Shown: positions 45,776-58,161 of the stretch, one piece after another
Layout: every line of letters starts with the position of its first letter
Numbering within the stretch: position 1 is the stretch's first letter
Assembly (NCBI RefSeq): GCF_024586455.1
Contig: NC_065919.1
Span: 18,842,017-18,906,016 of the forward strand
Source: Bactrocera neohumeralis
Taxonomy: Eukaryota > Arthropoda > Insecta > Diptera > Tephritidae
Reading direction: 5' to 3'
Length of the DNA: 64,000 bases
Position numbers and translations under genes: made by a program
Notes under the pieces: generated by a model
The model's input: the letters and a program-made list of their open reading frames with translations, nothing else
Told to the model about the DNA's origin: nothing
The model's database searches: none

Positions 45776-46935
45776 CAATAAACATTGAATTGCCAAAAGT
45801 AGAAACATTGTGATTAAACAGCTTTTATTTGTTGTTTACGTTTTTATTCATCACACCGCTACGCAACGCCTTTGGCGATTGCTCATATTTTCCGCAATTC
45901 TCGTTTTGCCTTTTAATTCTGCAAAGGCAGCATTCTGCGGTCACATACCAGACATACATACGTATATACGATAATAATTGTTGTGTGTTGCAAAGTGTAC
46001 GGTAGGAAGTGTGGCGTAAAAATTGAAAGTTAACTGTTCGTAATCCGAAACTGAAACCGTAGAAGAGTGACTGGCTGTTCTTCCATGCCGAAAAGCCACA
46101 GGTAAGTTCAAGCGCTTTTCAAGTAATGTGAAGATAAACTTTATAATAAACACATATGTGCATATATTTGCATGCAAACATACACACACGCATATACGGA
46201 CATATTCGAAGTTACATCTCGGCTTGTGCGTTTGTGCTTTGTGCTTGCGTGCGTCCGCGTCGCCGCCTTAATAAAGGCGTTAAATCCCACAACAAAAGCC
46301 GCCACATTCGCACGAGCAAACGCATATACACACCTTTGTATGTATGGATGTATGTATGTGCGAGCATTCGAACGTTTAGCTCATTGTCGCTGCGAATGGA
46401 AAGCATTTCAAGGTCAAGACGAAACATCATGCGACGAGATGTGGAGCTTTTGGGATTTTTTTCCGCAACTTTTATGTTTTTACCTTTTTTATGGTATTTG
46501 CATCAAGTTTAGTGGTTGTTGTTGTTTGTGCTCGTATACTCTTTGTGCACTGAGCGTGCAAAATGTTTAGCATTGCCTTTTGTTGAGTGCATGAATGGTA
46601 TTGACACATGGCAGGCAAATATTTAAAAAAACTTAAACTATAATAAAGCAAGCGCACACACACCAACATAAACACATATGTATGTATATATACATACATA
46701 CACATGCATAGAGCGCACTATATAATTTTTAACGCTTCCATTGAACTGATTCATGGATATTTCCCAATCAGCGGCGCTTGCAGGCAGAGCGCTCACACAA
46801 TTAGGCATGCGCGTATGCTTCAATTACACGTATGTATGTGTGTGTGTGCTTCATTTTAAAGTTAGCTTAGGTCAGCTACATCGCGCTGCAATTAAGAAAT
46901 TGATATTTTTTTTAATTAGTTGTGCAACTTAAAGC
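45776..46935. other. Intergenic sequence with microsatellites
   Basis: CATA/TGTA repeats occur at 45950-45970, 46150-46200, 46315-46360 and 46650-46710. The overlapping frames of up to 132 residues here come from the repeats and have no domain. Confidence 0.5.
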
Positions 46936-46939
46936 TGCA

Positions 46940-48440
46940 CGGAGGTGCGAAAAAGGCTAGAAGATTAACGGAGGTTCCAAAACGGGAGCATAATCTTGCA
47001 GCTCTCAAAGTAGTGATCCAGTGACTGATGTTCAGTGTATACTAAAGTTATAGAGGGAACACTTCACCAGCCTGCTAAAGGGCAGTGAAAGTGTAACATC
47101 TGGAGTTAACGAACCCGATTCTTAAATCGATGATGATAGAATAGATTTACCACTGCCCGACTATGATGCCGTTGGTACATAAATTACCTGCCTAAAGAAC
47201 AAAAAAGCGGTAACAACCGATGGATTACCGCCCATGCTTTTCAAATACGGCGACAAAGAAGTGACAAGGTGCATGTATCCGCTTCTTTAGAGTATATGGT
47301 CGGTTCGATGAATGAAACTCAATCCACAAAAAGAAGGACTGCACTCAAACTTTCTTAATATCTCATGTAAGGTCCTATTGAGCGTAGTGGATGAAAGACA
47401 GAAGGCCACCGACAAAAAACTGATCGGACTGTGGATTGTGGCTTTAGACATGGAAAATCAACAACTGACCAGTTATTTACCATGCGCCAAATCTTGGAAA
47501 AGGCCCGTGAAATGAGAAACTGCCATTGGCAGCACGAAAAGGAGCTGCCTTTATGCCGCTATGTGTGAATTTTGTATCCCCGCAAAACTAATACCACTGT
47601 GTGAACTGACGTTGAGCAATACGAAAAGCTCCGTCCGCATCGGGAAGGTCCTCTCCGGCCATTCGATAACAAACGAGATTTCAGACAAGGCGGCTCCCTA
47701 TCGTGCGACTTCTTCAATCTGCTGCTGGAGAAAATAATTCGAGCAGCAGAGCTGAATCGAGACAGCACAATTTTTTATAAGAGTGTACAGCTGCTGCCGT
47801 ACGCCGATGATATTGAAATAATTGGCCTCAAAAACCGCGCCGTTGGTTCTGATTGCTCCAGCTTGGACAAAGAAGCGAAGCAAATGGGTCTGGTTGTGAA
47901 CGAGAACACGACGAAATATCTGCTGTCTTCAAACAAACAGTCGTCGTACTCACGACTTGGCTCCCACGTCACTGTTGACAGTCATAACTTTGAAGTCCTA
48001 GCTAATTTTGTCTATTTTGGAAACAGTATTAACACCACCAACAATGTCAGCCTGGAAATCCAACGCAGGATTGCTCTTGCCAACAGGTGCTACTTCGGAC
48101 TGTGTAGGCAATTGAAAAGTAAAATCCTCTCTCGACGAACAAACTCTATAAGTCCCTCATTATTCCCGCCCTGCTATATGGTGTGGAGGCATGGACAATG
48201 ACAACAACTGATGAGACGGTTTTAGAAGTGTTGAGAGAAAAGTTTTGATGAAGATTTGTCGTGCATTGTGCTTTGACAATGGCGAATACCCTACTCGGTA
48301 GAATTATGAGCAATACAAGACAAGCAGTGATATTGACATAGTTCCGGTGAATTAAGAGACAGCTGATAAGGTCATGTTGTCTGGCTGGATGAGAGCACTC
48401 CAGCTCTGAAAGTACTCAATTCAGTATCCGCCGTTAGAAG
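46940..48440 (+). mobile_element. RTE-like LINE, reverse transcriptase to C terminus
   Basis: Overlaps in family position with 19655-21290 and extends it to the 3' side: REHFTSLLKGSESV, ITCLKNKKAVTTDGLPPML (first reverse transcriptase motif), then after deletions RIGKVLSGHSITNEISDKA, CCRTPMILK (decayed YADD region), MDKEAKQMGLVVNENTTKYL (47863 onward), FVYFGNSINTTNNVS, and NGEYPTR near 48275. Many frameshifts. It cannot be active. Confidence 0.85.
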
Positions 48441-48449
48441 GTGGGCAAG

Positions 48450-48690
48450 AAAAAAATAGCGAATCAAAGCGTTTTCCACACGAAGACTTGATTTTGATTG
48501 GTCAGTTTCTATGGTAGCTATACCCAATTGTCATCCGATATCGGCGATTCCGTTAAATGAGCAACTGCTTGGGAAGAAATGGACGTTTGCGAAATTTCAA
48601 CTCGATATCTCAAAAACTGAGCGACTAGCACGCTTACATACAGATATATGGTCAAAAAACGGACTTGGCTAACCGACTCAGCTCGTTACG
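48450..48690 (-). repeat. 153-bp dispersed repeat family
   Basis: Minus orientation: AAAGCGTTTTCCACACGAAG, TTGATTTTGATTGGTCAGTT and CGATATCTCAAAAACTGAG are shared with 49966-50515 and 63311-63725. Confidence 0.65.
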
Positions 48691-49965
48691 CTGCTCTGTT
48701 CAGCATTTAAAAATCTACAATTTCGAAATACACATGTTTAATATGTAGCCATACACATTCATATATGTATACATGCATATATAAATAATATTTACTTTCA
48801 AAAGTGCGCATAACACATGTACTTGCTTGCTATACGCCGAGCGAATATAATACGCTTGGGGCAGGCACTCAAGTGGCGCAAACGCAAAAAATCGCAAGCG
48901 AAAATCACTTTCATTTAGTTTAATACAAATATACATATGAGTAAATATAAGCATACATACACATACACAAGCCTAACTATATACATATGCATGTTTGCAT
49001 AGAATATTTTATTTGAAATTCGCGAATTTGCACATAAAACTATTTCCACGAGCGCGCCACGCACTGGCTCCACAAAAAAATTACACCTCAATAACGCTGA
49101 ATGCCGCTGACGAAAAGTGCAGAAACACGAAAAAAGCAACAACAATATGGCCTAAAGGCAGCTGGCAGCTAGCTGCTAGTCAACGGCTCGCCGAAACATT
49201 GAAATATTCTGGCGAAAAGGCCCTGAAGACACATTCGCACATTCAAATTTCGCATAATGGCGATTTTTCACAACAGCGACACACACACAAAGACTCATGC
49301 AGACAGACAGCCAGCCAGCCAGACAAATGTATGATTTTTTATGCGCGCAATTATCTAAAGTGTGCGCAAATCCACAAGTACATCTTAGATTTGGTCTGAG
49401 AATCAGCGTTTATGTTGCGACATAAAAATGTCGCTGTTCATGTACGCACGTACACACATATGTACGTATATCATGTGCGTATGTAAGCGTATAGATGTGT
49501 TTTAAGTTAAATATTTGCTAAAATTGTATGGGAATTTTTGCCAATTGTCAAAGTGCCGCTTGAACGCGAGTGAGCAATTTATGATGAATTGTTTGTAAAT
49601 AAAAACATTTAAGACCGTTAAAATTATTTGAACAAATAAGGGTGGGATAGACACGTGTAAAGTCGACTATTAAAAGTTTATTCTCGCAAATATTTTTTAT
49701 ATTTTTTTTATTCTTGCTCAAAGCCGGATGAGTGTTGACACTTTTATAAGTCTTTTTCTTTACAATCCTACAAAAAGCACGCTCAGCGGTTGCTTAAAGT
49801 GCCCGAAATGTTAACAGACTTTTCGCTTAACTTCGATGAGAAAGAACATCTTAAAACAACAGGTTGCAAGAATATAGAAATAACAGATGAGTGACGTAAG
49901 CCTACCATTACCGTAACTAATTGTTTTTGTAGTAAAAAATAATAACACAATTACCGAGTTCGCAT
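48691..49965. other. Intergenic sequence
   Basis: CATA-type microsatellites at 48755-48780, 48925-48990 and 49440-49500. The 134-residue frame at 48995-49399 has moderate GC but no recognisable domain, and I do not call it. Confidence 0.4.
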
Positions 49966-50515
49966 CTAAAAAAATGATTTTTCCAAGGTCTGTATGCCAT
50001 AGAACGCCACCTCCACCAAGTCAGTAATCTTACAAATCAGCGTTAACAAAAATCCTGTATTCTGCAACACGCATACAAAATATTCCCTGTAAGAACTTGA
50101 TTTTGATCGTTCAATTAGTATGATCGAAATATGCTGTAGTGATCCGATCTGAGATCTGAACAATTCCCTCGGAGATTGCACCGTTTTCACGTTACCATGA
50201 CAAATTTTCTGTTTCCATGGCAGCTATATATTCTAGCGGTCTTATCTGAAGAATTTCTTCGAATATTATAATGTTGCCTTGGACAATAATTCACGCAAAA
50301 TTTCGTAAAGATATCTCATCAAATCAAAAAGTTTTCCACACAAGGACTTGAATTTGATCGACCAAATTGTGTGATAGCTATGTATATCTCATAACGAGCC
50401 AGTATAGAATGATCAGCTCATTGTAGAGAAATGAACGTGTGAAAATTTTCAGATCGATACCTCAAAAACTAAGTATGACAGAAGACACGACTAAATCGAT
50501 TTAGCTCGTCACGCT
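49966..50515 (-). repeat. 153-bp dispersed repeat family, about three units
   Basis: Minus orientation, with recurring AACTTGATTTTGATCGTTCA, GTGATCCGATCTGA and AAAAAGTTTTCCACACAAGG blocks. Confidence 0.65.
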
Positions 50516-50777
50516 GGTTTTTGTTATATTAAAACATTGATTCTTTACTCTGACTCTGAGCTTCTCTGTCCTCAAATCTTTCGGTTATGTTATGTACATG
50601 TCCGACTTCATGTGGTGTAGGTTAGAGCTGCGTATAACCACTATCCCCATATATTCCGGATGCGATCATTGTCAACAACAAGTAATTACGTCTAAATTCT
50701 GTCAACCCTTCGCAGGCAATGTGAAATTCTACGTGCTTGCTTCTGGCACCAATAAACATCTCATGAAATGTTTTCTT

Positions 50778-51350
50778 CTCCTTTATTGGCATAGGCACTG
50801 CTTACGCGATCATAGCCGAGTTTACAACAGCGTGCCGGTCATTATACTTTTTCGTAGCTTGGCGCTAATTGGAGATTCCAAGCGTGTCCAGTTCCTTCTG
50901 CATTTGGTCTTTCCAACGGAGTGGAGGTCTTCCTCTTCCTTTTCCTCTGCTTGCCCCGGTGTGTACTATGTCGGATACTTTCAGAGCTGGAGTGTTTTCA
51001 TCCATTCGGACGACATGACCTAGCCAGCGTAGTCGCTGTCTTTTAATTCGCTGAACTATGTCAATGTCGTCGTATATCTCGTACAGCTCATCGTTCCATC
51101 GAATGCGATATTCGCCGTGGCCAACGCGCAAAGAAGCTTCTGTACCATATAACAAAACGGGAATAACGATTAACCCTTGGAGTTTGGACTGTGTCCGTCG
51201 AGAGAAGATATGAAATCAATTAGCCTTTTGACTATTTTCATGGCGTTTACCACAAATCCGTAGAGATATTTCACCAAATATCTTCCGCAGAACATCTTAT
51301 TTCTCTCGGAATCTCGTTACGTCGACGCATCGGATGTTGTCATCACCCAA
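50778..51350 (-). mobile_element. RTE-like LINE 3' fragment
   Basis: The minus frame at 50865-51155 encodes HGEYRIRWNDELYEIYDDID, QRIKRQRLRWLGHVVRMDEN and KGRGRPPLRWKDQMQKELD. Closely related to 39942-40437, with a GAAGAAAA-type tail near 50780. Confidence 0.85.
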
Positions 51351-51499
51351 GCTTCTGTACCATATAACAAAACGGGAATAACGATTAACCCTTGGAGTTT
51401 GGACTGTGTTCGTCGAGAGAAGATATGAAATCAATTAGCCTTTTGACTATTTTCATGGCGTTTACCACAAATCCGTAGAGATATTTCACCAAATATCTA
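51135..51499. repeat. Near-perfect 148-bp direct repeat, offset 216 bp
   Basis: 51135-51282 and 51351-51498 are identical apart from one base (GTGTCCG against GTGTTCG). The intervening 68 bases contain LINE-like sequence (CTCGTTACGTCGACGCATCG). Confidence 0.9.
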
Positions 51500-52795
51500 G
51501 TTGAAACTATCGACAACAAACATGATATCAGATTTTATGCTTTTAAGTAACACTAAATGGTCGTCTGACGAACTCTGTTATTAAGAAACCCCTGAAGTGA
51601 TTCAGAGAACATTTCTTCAAGTACAGACTTCAGTTTATTCCGATATGCCTAGGAGCTTAATACTGAAGTACACAAAGGTAGAGAAAACCGAGACTAGATA
51701 TTTCAATAAAAAGTTCCACTTCTCCATCAGAGAGTTCCAAACCAGTTCAAGAGGTACTGAAATATATAGAGACATCCATAAGGCAATCAAGGCGAACCCG
51801 CTTAAATGTGTGCCCTGTGTCATCTACTAACTTCTTTTTACTACAACAATAAGTCATTCAAAGAAACACCCAATTTAAATATGTTCATCGGTAATATTCC
51901 CGCGGCGCCGCAATATTAATTCATTAAATTTCAATGACCTTTTTGCCTTATTTGCCAAATCTGTGCCAAATATTATGCAAAGTGAGTTGCGTGTTAAAGA
52001 TGCGAATCAATGAGCAGGGCAATCTTAAAATGTTTGTATGTTTGTATGTAAGTCTCTTTTGAAATAAGTTCGCATTAGACACAGTTTATGAGTCAGCAGC
52101 TGGAGCTGATGAATAATTGATTTTCGCCGACTTTGCCTTTGGTCTTCGGCCAATGAATTCGAAAGCAAAAACTTTTGCTTAGCGACAGCTTATAAGTGGA
52201 GAGTTTGCTTCGCTGGAAATTAGTTTTAAATGAAAAATTGAAATAAATTTGTATTTAAACGATGACTTTGAATTTCTAGTCTAAAGAGTATTGCTTTCAA
52301 TTATTTTTTTTTCTGCACAAAGCAACTAAATATTAGGCGCCCATAAATACATATATATGTATGAGAGACTAGTTTCAAGTAGAGCAGTCAGTGAGTACAT
52401 CACACTGACTGATACGTTTTAATCTTCAAAAATCATCACGAACTCATGTGGACGCACAGTTTATAATCTTGGCTAGAAATCCATATCAAGCTATCACAGA
52501 GATTTAAATTTTAAGGACAGATGTTGAAATGTGTAATGTATCTGCTGGTTATTGATAATGTCTCTGCTAGTTATTTACTGGTTAATGGCCAAATGTGATA
52601 TGTGAATATCATACGAAGGTTACTGCTTATGTTTCGAGAATTGGCAACACTAGTATTTCAATCAGGCAGATCATAACTTTTTTTGAAGCTCAGAATGTGT
52701 TGATATATGAACGCTTTTTGTCTTTTTTACAGTAACTTAAAATATTCATTTAGGCCAAAAAATAGAATGAAGGCATAAACATTTTCGCGTGATTA
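51500..52795. other. Unassigned intergenic sequence
   Basis: TGTTTGTATG microsatellite near 52030. Otherwise no recognisable feature. Confidence 0.4.
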
Positions 52796-52799
52796 TTTT

Positions 52800-53050
52800 T
52801 CATGCGATGTTGGGCGGATCCCAGACGCAGCGCACATCCCTGGGGAGGGATGGTTCGCTTTCTTACCTTAGCTCGCCCTCAAACGGATATTCTTTGGCTA
52901 CCCAGAGGATACTTGGTCTAAGACCGGAAGTCGTGAGCAGCTTGAGTCATATGTAAAAGAATCATTTCAGGCCGCTCTCAAGTGAATGACGATCAGAGAA
53001 CTTTCCTCACTTAATTGAATTTCTACACATGACTCCATCTTCCCCTAAAT
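52800..53050 (-). mobile_element. RTE-like LINE 5'-region fragment
   Basis: Reverse complement of the segment around 19660-19860: GAGGATACTTGGTCTAAGAC, CCGGAAGTCGTGAGCAGCTT and TTCTACACATGACTCCATCT match by eye. Confidence 0.7.
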
Positions 53051-53279
53051 TAAAGTTCGTTCAAAATCAATTGATGTTCCGGAAACTAGTGATGCTGTGC
53101 GCAAGATCGTCATGTAACCTATCGTGACATTAAGAAATCTATATGCATTAGTAGGATTAGCAAACATTTAATACAACAAACCTCTTCTGTAATCATTTGT
53201 TTGCCAGTTGTCTTTAAAGAAATCAGGAAAACTTACCACCAAAGACGGATCATGCGAACTCTCACATATTCTCTGAAAT

Positions 53280-53425
53280 AACTGCATTTTTGAACACTCA
53301 AAACATCGATTTGAAGAGTCATCTACCGTATTGTGCTGACTTGGCACCAAGGGATTTCTTTTTATTCTCATACGTAAAAAATAAACTAAGAAGCCAACGT
53401 TTTTCGACACCTGAAGGGATGGTTA
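53280..53425 (+). mobile_element. Mariner C-terminal fragment
   Basis: Broken frames give ADLAPRDFFLFSYVKNKLRS followed by QRFSTPEGMV, the segment after the second catalytic aspartate of a mariner transposase. Confidence 0.65.
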
Positions 53426-54815
53426 CTCTGGTGCCCTGCGCCAGTCATTTCCTGCAGTATTCTTGATCTGTCAGCCTCATCCTGCGGGCGTGGGTCGCCA
53501 CTATACAGTGACCAGTTAGTATCAGCGTAAAATAAGTTTAGTAAATTTGGTACCTATTAGAGCTCGAGATTCTTAGCTTCGTTCCGAAAACGTTAAAAAC
53601 GCTTTGTATTCCTACACGAAACGTTGCTCTAACTTTGTAGTTCATGAAAACTTTGACCTGTAAAATGCAAGTCCTCTACTGACATTACGTTTTGAATGGT
53701 TCGAAAATATTTCGATACTATTTAATCATGTTATAAGTCAGAAAATTGACTGTGCACAATTTTGAATCCAAAGACATTTTGTTTGTGTTCTCGTTTTGTC
53801 TCGATTCGCTCTCGAATCACCAAACAATGATGGGTTGGGAACTACTAGCCATTGTTTTAAAAATTGAAGCTCATCTTTACCCTAAAACTAGCCTCTCAAT
53901 AACGGTATACAGTAGTTCGGCCACCATTCGAACTCCGAAACACAAAAGTCTTGCTACATAAATAGCATCTGTAGAAAGTTCCAAAGCAGCTGGAACCCTC
54001 GCACGATCTGATGTAGGGGTTTAACCTCAAAACTCGTGGTGAATTTCGTGCAACCCATGATGATAGTGCCATAATTGTTTTATTTTATTTTCAATAAATT
54101 TTCTAAAACTAAATTTTTCATCAATCAAATCTTTATAGCAAATATTTCAGATCCCAGAGCCTTATACCGTATTATCCTTAAAATATAACCTTTGTTCTAT
54201 AAACTGAACCACTTCTATGACGAAATGTTTCGTTGCGCTGTTAAACCTGAAATACTCGAATAACGTGTCGGAGTATCTACCGTTCATTACAACAACAATA
54301 TTTACAGATGTATACGACGCCATAATGATTATATTTGCCGATCACCAACTTTACTTAGCAATTTGAAATATTTGCTATTTTCCAGTTATTTCATTGATTT
54401 TGCTTTGCTGTTATAACGGTACTGTTTGTTTTTTTTTCTCATCAACATTTTTTATTTGCCAAGCTTTTTATTGTTCTGTTGCTATTTTTTGGTCGCTAGC
54501 GTTCTGTCGCTCAACATTATGCCGACTCAGCGGAAGTCAGCAAATTTTGAAGTGGCCGGTCGAGTTTAAATGTGTAGAATTCGAAAACAGAACTCTCATG
54601 GTTGGTACGGAAGGTGAAACTGCTTATCAATTCGTACCGTCTGTTGGTGTTGTTCTGTTTTTTTTTTATTTTTTCTTCTACGGCATTCGCTGAGTTCGGT
54701 GAAACCGTTTGCATGGTCATCGCGGACACTAGACATAAGACGGGCCGAATATGAAAAATGTTAAGCGATTACTTCTCATTTCATAAAGAAATGATTTGGA
54801 AAATGTTTAATTTTA
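53426..54815. other. Unassigned intergenic sequence
   Basis: A 99-residue frame at 54394-54693 is Phe/Cys-rich without a recognised domain. No supported gene. Confidence 0.4.
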
Positions 54816-54816
54816 A

Positions 54817-54905
54817 TTTCTTCATCTTCTTTATTAGCGTAGACACGTCTCACGCGATTTTGGCAGAGTTTACAAGAGCACGTCAGTCGTTAATTTTAAT
54901 TTCAC
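54817..54905 (-). mobile_element. RTE-like LINE 3'-end fragment
   Basis: TTCTTCATCTTCTTTATTAG, CTCACGCGATTTTGGCAGAG and AGCACGTCAGTCGTTA correspond to the extreme 3' end seen at 39942-40010. Confidence 0.6.
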
Positions 54906-55014
54906 CTTCATTAAAAAAATATGTGATTCACCATTTAGTTGCCTTTAGTTATTGTAACTCGTAAATTTCATAATACATACTATGGGCAAAAAATAGTAAG
55001 ACTTTGTTCATAGT

Positions 55015-55425
55015 TTCAAAATTAATGTCTTCAACCCGGTGTCCTCAGAACGGTCGTTTGGTGAATAACCATAAGCCATACGGAGCTAAATCAGGCGAAA
55101 ACGGTATTTGCGGCACGGTAGGGTTGAAAATTTGGCGAAAAATCGAGAGGAATCAATGCAGTATGCGACGGCTCAAAATTCCGGCCTCTTTTTACGATTA
55201 GTTTCGCGCAAACGACGCATGACACTCAAATAGTATTTGCTGTTGCGAGTTTGGCCGGTCCGAAGGGATTCACAGTGCGCCACACCGATAACCCTAGAAA
55301 ACTGTCAACATAACCTTGATTTTTGGACTCGCTTTGACGTGGTTTTTTCGGCTTCGGCCCATCTTTTCCACGATATTCGGCCGCAGCTCACATGACATGT
55401 GCGAGGTAAGCTCTCCACCAGCCCA
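55015..55425 (-). mobile_element. Mariner transposase middle fragment
   Basis: The minus strand gives KTTSKRVQKSRLC, VIGVAHCESLRTGQT and YYLSVMRRLREANRKKRPE, the stretch between the first and second catalytic aspartates in the family of 39498-41745. Frameshifted. Confidence 0.7.
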
Positions 55426-55429
55426 AGGA

Positions 55430-56270
55430 TCATCGGAATCATTTATTTTTTTTACCTGATATTAACTTTAAGTCATTCCGGAGGTTTTCTATCAGGTTAA
55501 AATCGGGTCCATGCGCTATCCATTCTAATACAACAGTATTTCTGGTTGATAAGCAATCCCTTACTGCCCTCGCTGCATAATTCGGAACACTATCATGCAT
55601 GAATTTGCAATTTATAGGCATTGATTCAAAGAGAGAGTCTAAGCACCTTTAAATAGGAATACTGATCAATTCGACCATCAACTCTGAACAACGGTTCTAC
55701 TCCATAAGACAAAAACGCACCCCACAACATGCCATTACTCCACCATGTTTTATTCATTTTTTTCTTTGTGTATCTTGGGTTTAAGCATTAGCCTTTCGAT
55801 AAACAAACAATTTACCATAGGGTCCAATACGATGTACATTGTTTCTGCGCTCCCTAATATTATTTTCCAAAAATTTTCATCACTTCCTCCATGTGTTTTG
55901 GCGAAAGTAATCCACGCTTTGATATATTATACTGTTTTTTTTTTTTTGATAGAAGCGGTTTTTCGGCTGTAGCATTCTTAGAGATGAGTGTTAATGAGCC
56001 GTCTTCGGTCATAATAGCGTGAGAGGACTTAAAAGGTTCAACCTTGCATTGGAGGAGCCTTTCGGATTTTGTTTTTTATTTTTAACTCTGCATCAGAATT
56101 GACTGCTGTAATAGCCTTATATAGCATTTTTTGCGAACATCTCACTACTTCTGTGATTTGAGAAGGTTTATCTCCATCTGCAAAGAGTTCATATAATTGA
56201 TCTATAAAAGCTCTTAATATCTTTCTATCATACGCCGTTTTTAACAATATATTTTTCTCTAGCGATTTTT
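55430..56270 (-). mobile_element. Tc1-like transposase relic
   Basis: On the minus strand, in order: a helix-turn-helix frame at 56038-56247 (GDKPSQITEVVRCSQKMLYK), HAIM and TEDGSL remnants, EKPLLSKKK, then MLWGAFLSYGVEPLFRVDGR (55690-55740), and finally MPINCKFMHDSVPNYAARAV with LEWIAHGPDFNLIENLRNDL (55439-55621). The second catalytic aspartate (D in MHDS) and the IEN of the third motif are present. Frameshifts inactivate it. Confidence 0.8.
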
Positions 56271-56329
56271 CCTTCTCTGTCTACTAATTATCTGTCTCTT
56301 TTCTCTTCTGTTTGTGTCGTCTCTTACAG

Positions 56330-56366
56330 TTTTGCTTTACTTTATATAGCATGCCGAAAACTCAAG
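56330..56366 (+). CDS. Candidate first coding micro-exon, MPKTQ
   Basis: A pyrimidine-rich tract (56265-56325) ends in TCTTACAG at 56329. The ATG at 56351 is followed by CCG AAA ACT CAA and a single G before GTGAGC at 56367. That gives 16 coding bases and a phase-1 donor. A parallel structure sits at 63900-63945. No continuing exon is seen in the window, so this is a weak candidate. Confidence 0.22.
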
Positions 56367-56880
56367 GTGAGCATTACACTTTTTAATACAAAAACAGAAT
56401 AAAAAACGATATATAAAATCTCATTTTATAATTTACGAGTATTGAAAATTAATATTATAATTTGCTAAAATTAAAAGTAATTGATATTGACTTTGTATAC
56501 AACGTTGTGTATTTTTATTAGGGTAGTCCTCTAAATTAATTTAACGGTTCTAACACTCCATGCCATATCTGCTTAGTTATTTCGCATTTGGTTATACATG
56601 CATTGTGACAAAAGAATACTAAGATTGTAATTTAAATTCTCCGGGTAAGTGATATTTTGAGAAGTGTATTTTTTTGAAATGATAGGACTGTCCTTAATTA
56701 CTATGCCAAATATGAGCACAATCTGTCAACCAGTTTGTTTACAGCAGCTGCTTAAGTCGGTTCACCTCAGTACATCTGGATTTTTACAATGGATAAAAAT
56801 ATCATATAAAGAATTTGTATAAAATTTCTTATTTCTAACCAAATTTCGTGTGCGGCATCGTTACGAATGTTGGTGATTCA
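56367..56880. other. Unassigned AT-rich sequence
   Basis: No supported feature. Confidence 0.4.
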
Positions 56881-56884
56881 GTTT

Positions 56885-57390
56885 TAGCAAAACTTAAACC
56901 TAGAGATCGTTGAAGACATGCCTCGTTCCAGACCACCGTCGACTCTTCCACTTATGAAAATATTAAAAAAGTGAACGATATGAACTCGACATCTCCCGCG
57001 CGTCCGTTCGAATGATTTTGGTGGATATTTTGGCTATGAAATGCGTTCTTGCTCGACACGCCCCGATAAAGCTGACTTTTTTTTCAAAAAGAGTGCGGTT
57101 CTAACCGAATTTAAAGCAAAAAACGCAATAAATACCAGCGATCACCCACCGTATTCACCAGATTTGGCTTCTTGTAAATTTTTCTTGTTCCCCAAATTGA
57201 AATTACCGCTCTGTGGAGCTCGTTTTCAGTCGGTCAAAGAGACAAAACAAAACAAAAGCTGAAGCAGCTGAAGGCCATCTCAAAAAGTTCTTTTGAAAAG
57301 TGTTGCGAGGATTGGAAAAATCGTTGTCGTAAGTGTATTTCATCTGGTGGGGATTGCTTTGAAGGCGAAAAAATAAATATTGATAAATTA
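56885..57390 (+). mobile_element. Mariner transposase C-terminal relic
   Basis: Contains a GRPS-like and ENIKKVND remnant (56930-56985), then the frame at 57041-57262 with DHPPYSPDLASCKFFLFPKL and LPLCGARFQSVKE, then KCCEDWKNRCRKCISSGGDC near 57300-57355. The first catalytic region is missing. Confidence 0.78.
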
Positions 57391-57618
57391 TTGTCACAAT
57401 GTATGTTGAATTCCTTTTGTTCTGAGCTATTTGTTCAAATTGCGTGTTAGGCTTCCTCTTGATATTGCCTAGCGCGCACGGTATTGTCTCCGCCTCAGAT
57501 TTGTCTTGAGAGCCTCTTAACTTGGCCAACTCATCTGCTGTTTGTGGCCGAAAATGTTTCTAAGTACTATCCATGTTAAGGTAGGCTAGCTGTGCCACGT
57601 GGATATCTGTATATAATA

Positions 57619-58161
57619 GGTTGCCAAAAAAGTCTTGCGGTATTTTCGCTAGTTGGCGCTGAAACCGCGTAGTTCTAGTTTTATTCGTCGCATCGGGTCA
57701 TGCTATACCTTTTTGGAAAGCTCATTTCACGCGCTAACACTTGTTTGATTGATTGTCGTTCGTGATTATTAAGGTCGTTCGTGAGTTATAGCGTCGCAAA
57801 CATGGAGCAAAATAAAGAGAAAATACGGCAAATTTTACAGTACTACTACGACAAAGGCAAAAATGCATCTCAAGCCGCCAATAAAATTTGTGCAGCTTAC
57901 GGACCCGATACAGTTTCCATTTACACCGCACAACCGTGGTTTCAACGTTTTCGTTCTGGTGTAGAGGTGGTCGAAGATGCGCCACGCTCCGGAAGGCCTG
58001 TCGTCGAAAATTGCGATAAAATCGCTGAATTGGTCGAAAGAGAAAGAGACATAGTAGCAGCCGTAGCATCGGTCAAGAGCTGGGTATGAGTCATCTAAAA
58101 TTCATTTCAATTTCAATAAAAAAAAATTCAATAAAAATACCGCAAGACTTTTTTGACAACC
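57619..58161 (+). mobile_element. Short deleted mariner with intact terminal repeats
   Basis: About 543 bases. The termini GGTTGCCAAAAAAGTCTTGC (from 57619) and its near-complement ending near 58161 match over about 28 bases; a TA precedes the left end. The frame at 57781-58089 encodes the N-terminal half: MEQNKEKIRQILQYYYDKGK, QPWFQRFRSGVEVVEDAPRS and GRPVVENCDKI. The catalytic domain is entirely missing. The family is close to the SETMAR-type mariners. Confidence 0.9.

Noticed and set aside
46156..46705. Open frames of up to 132 residues on both strands
   Set aside because: They overlap each other across microsatellite sequence and have no domain or splice support.
48995..49399. 134-residue plus-strand frame
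   Set aside because: Moderate GC, but no recognisable motif, no clear splice context and no second copy for comparison.
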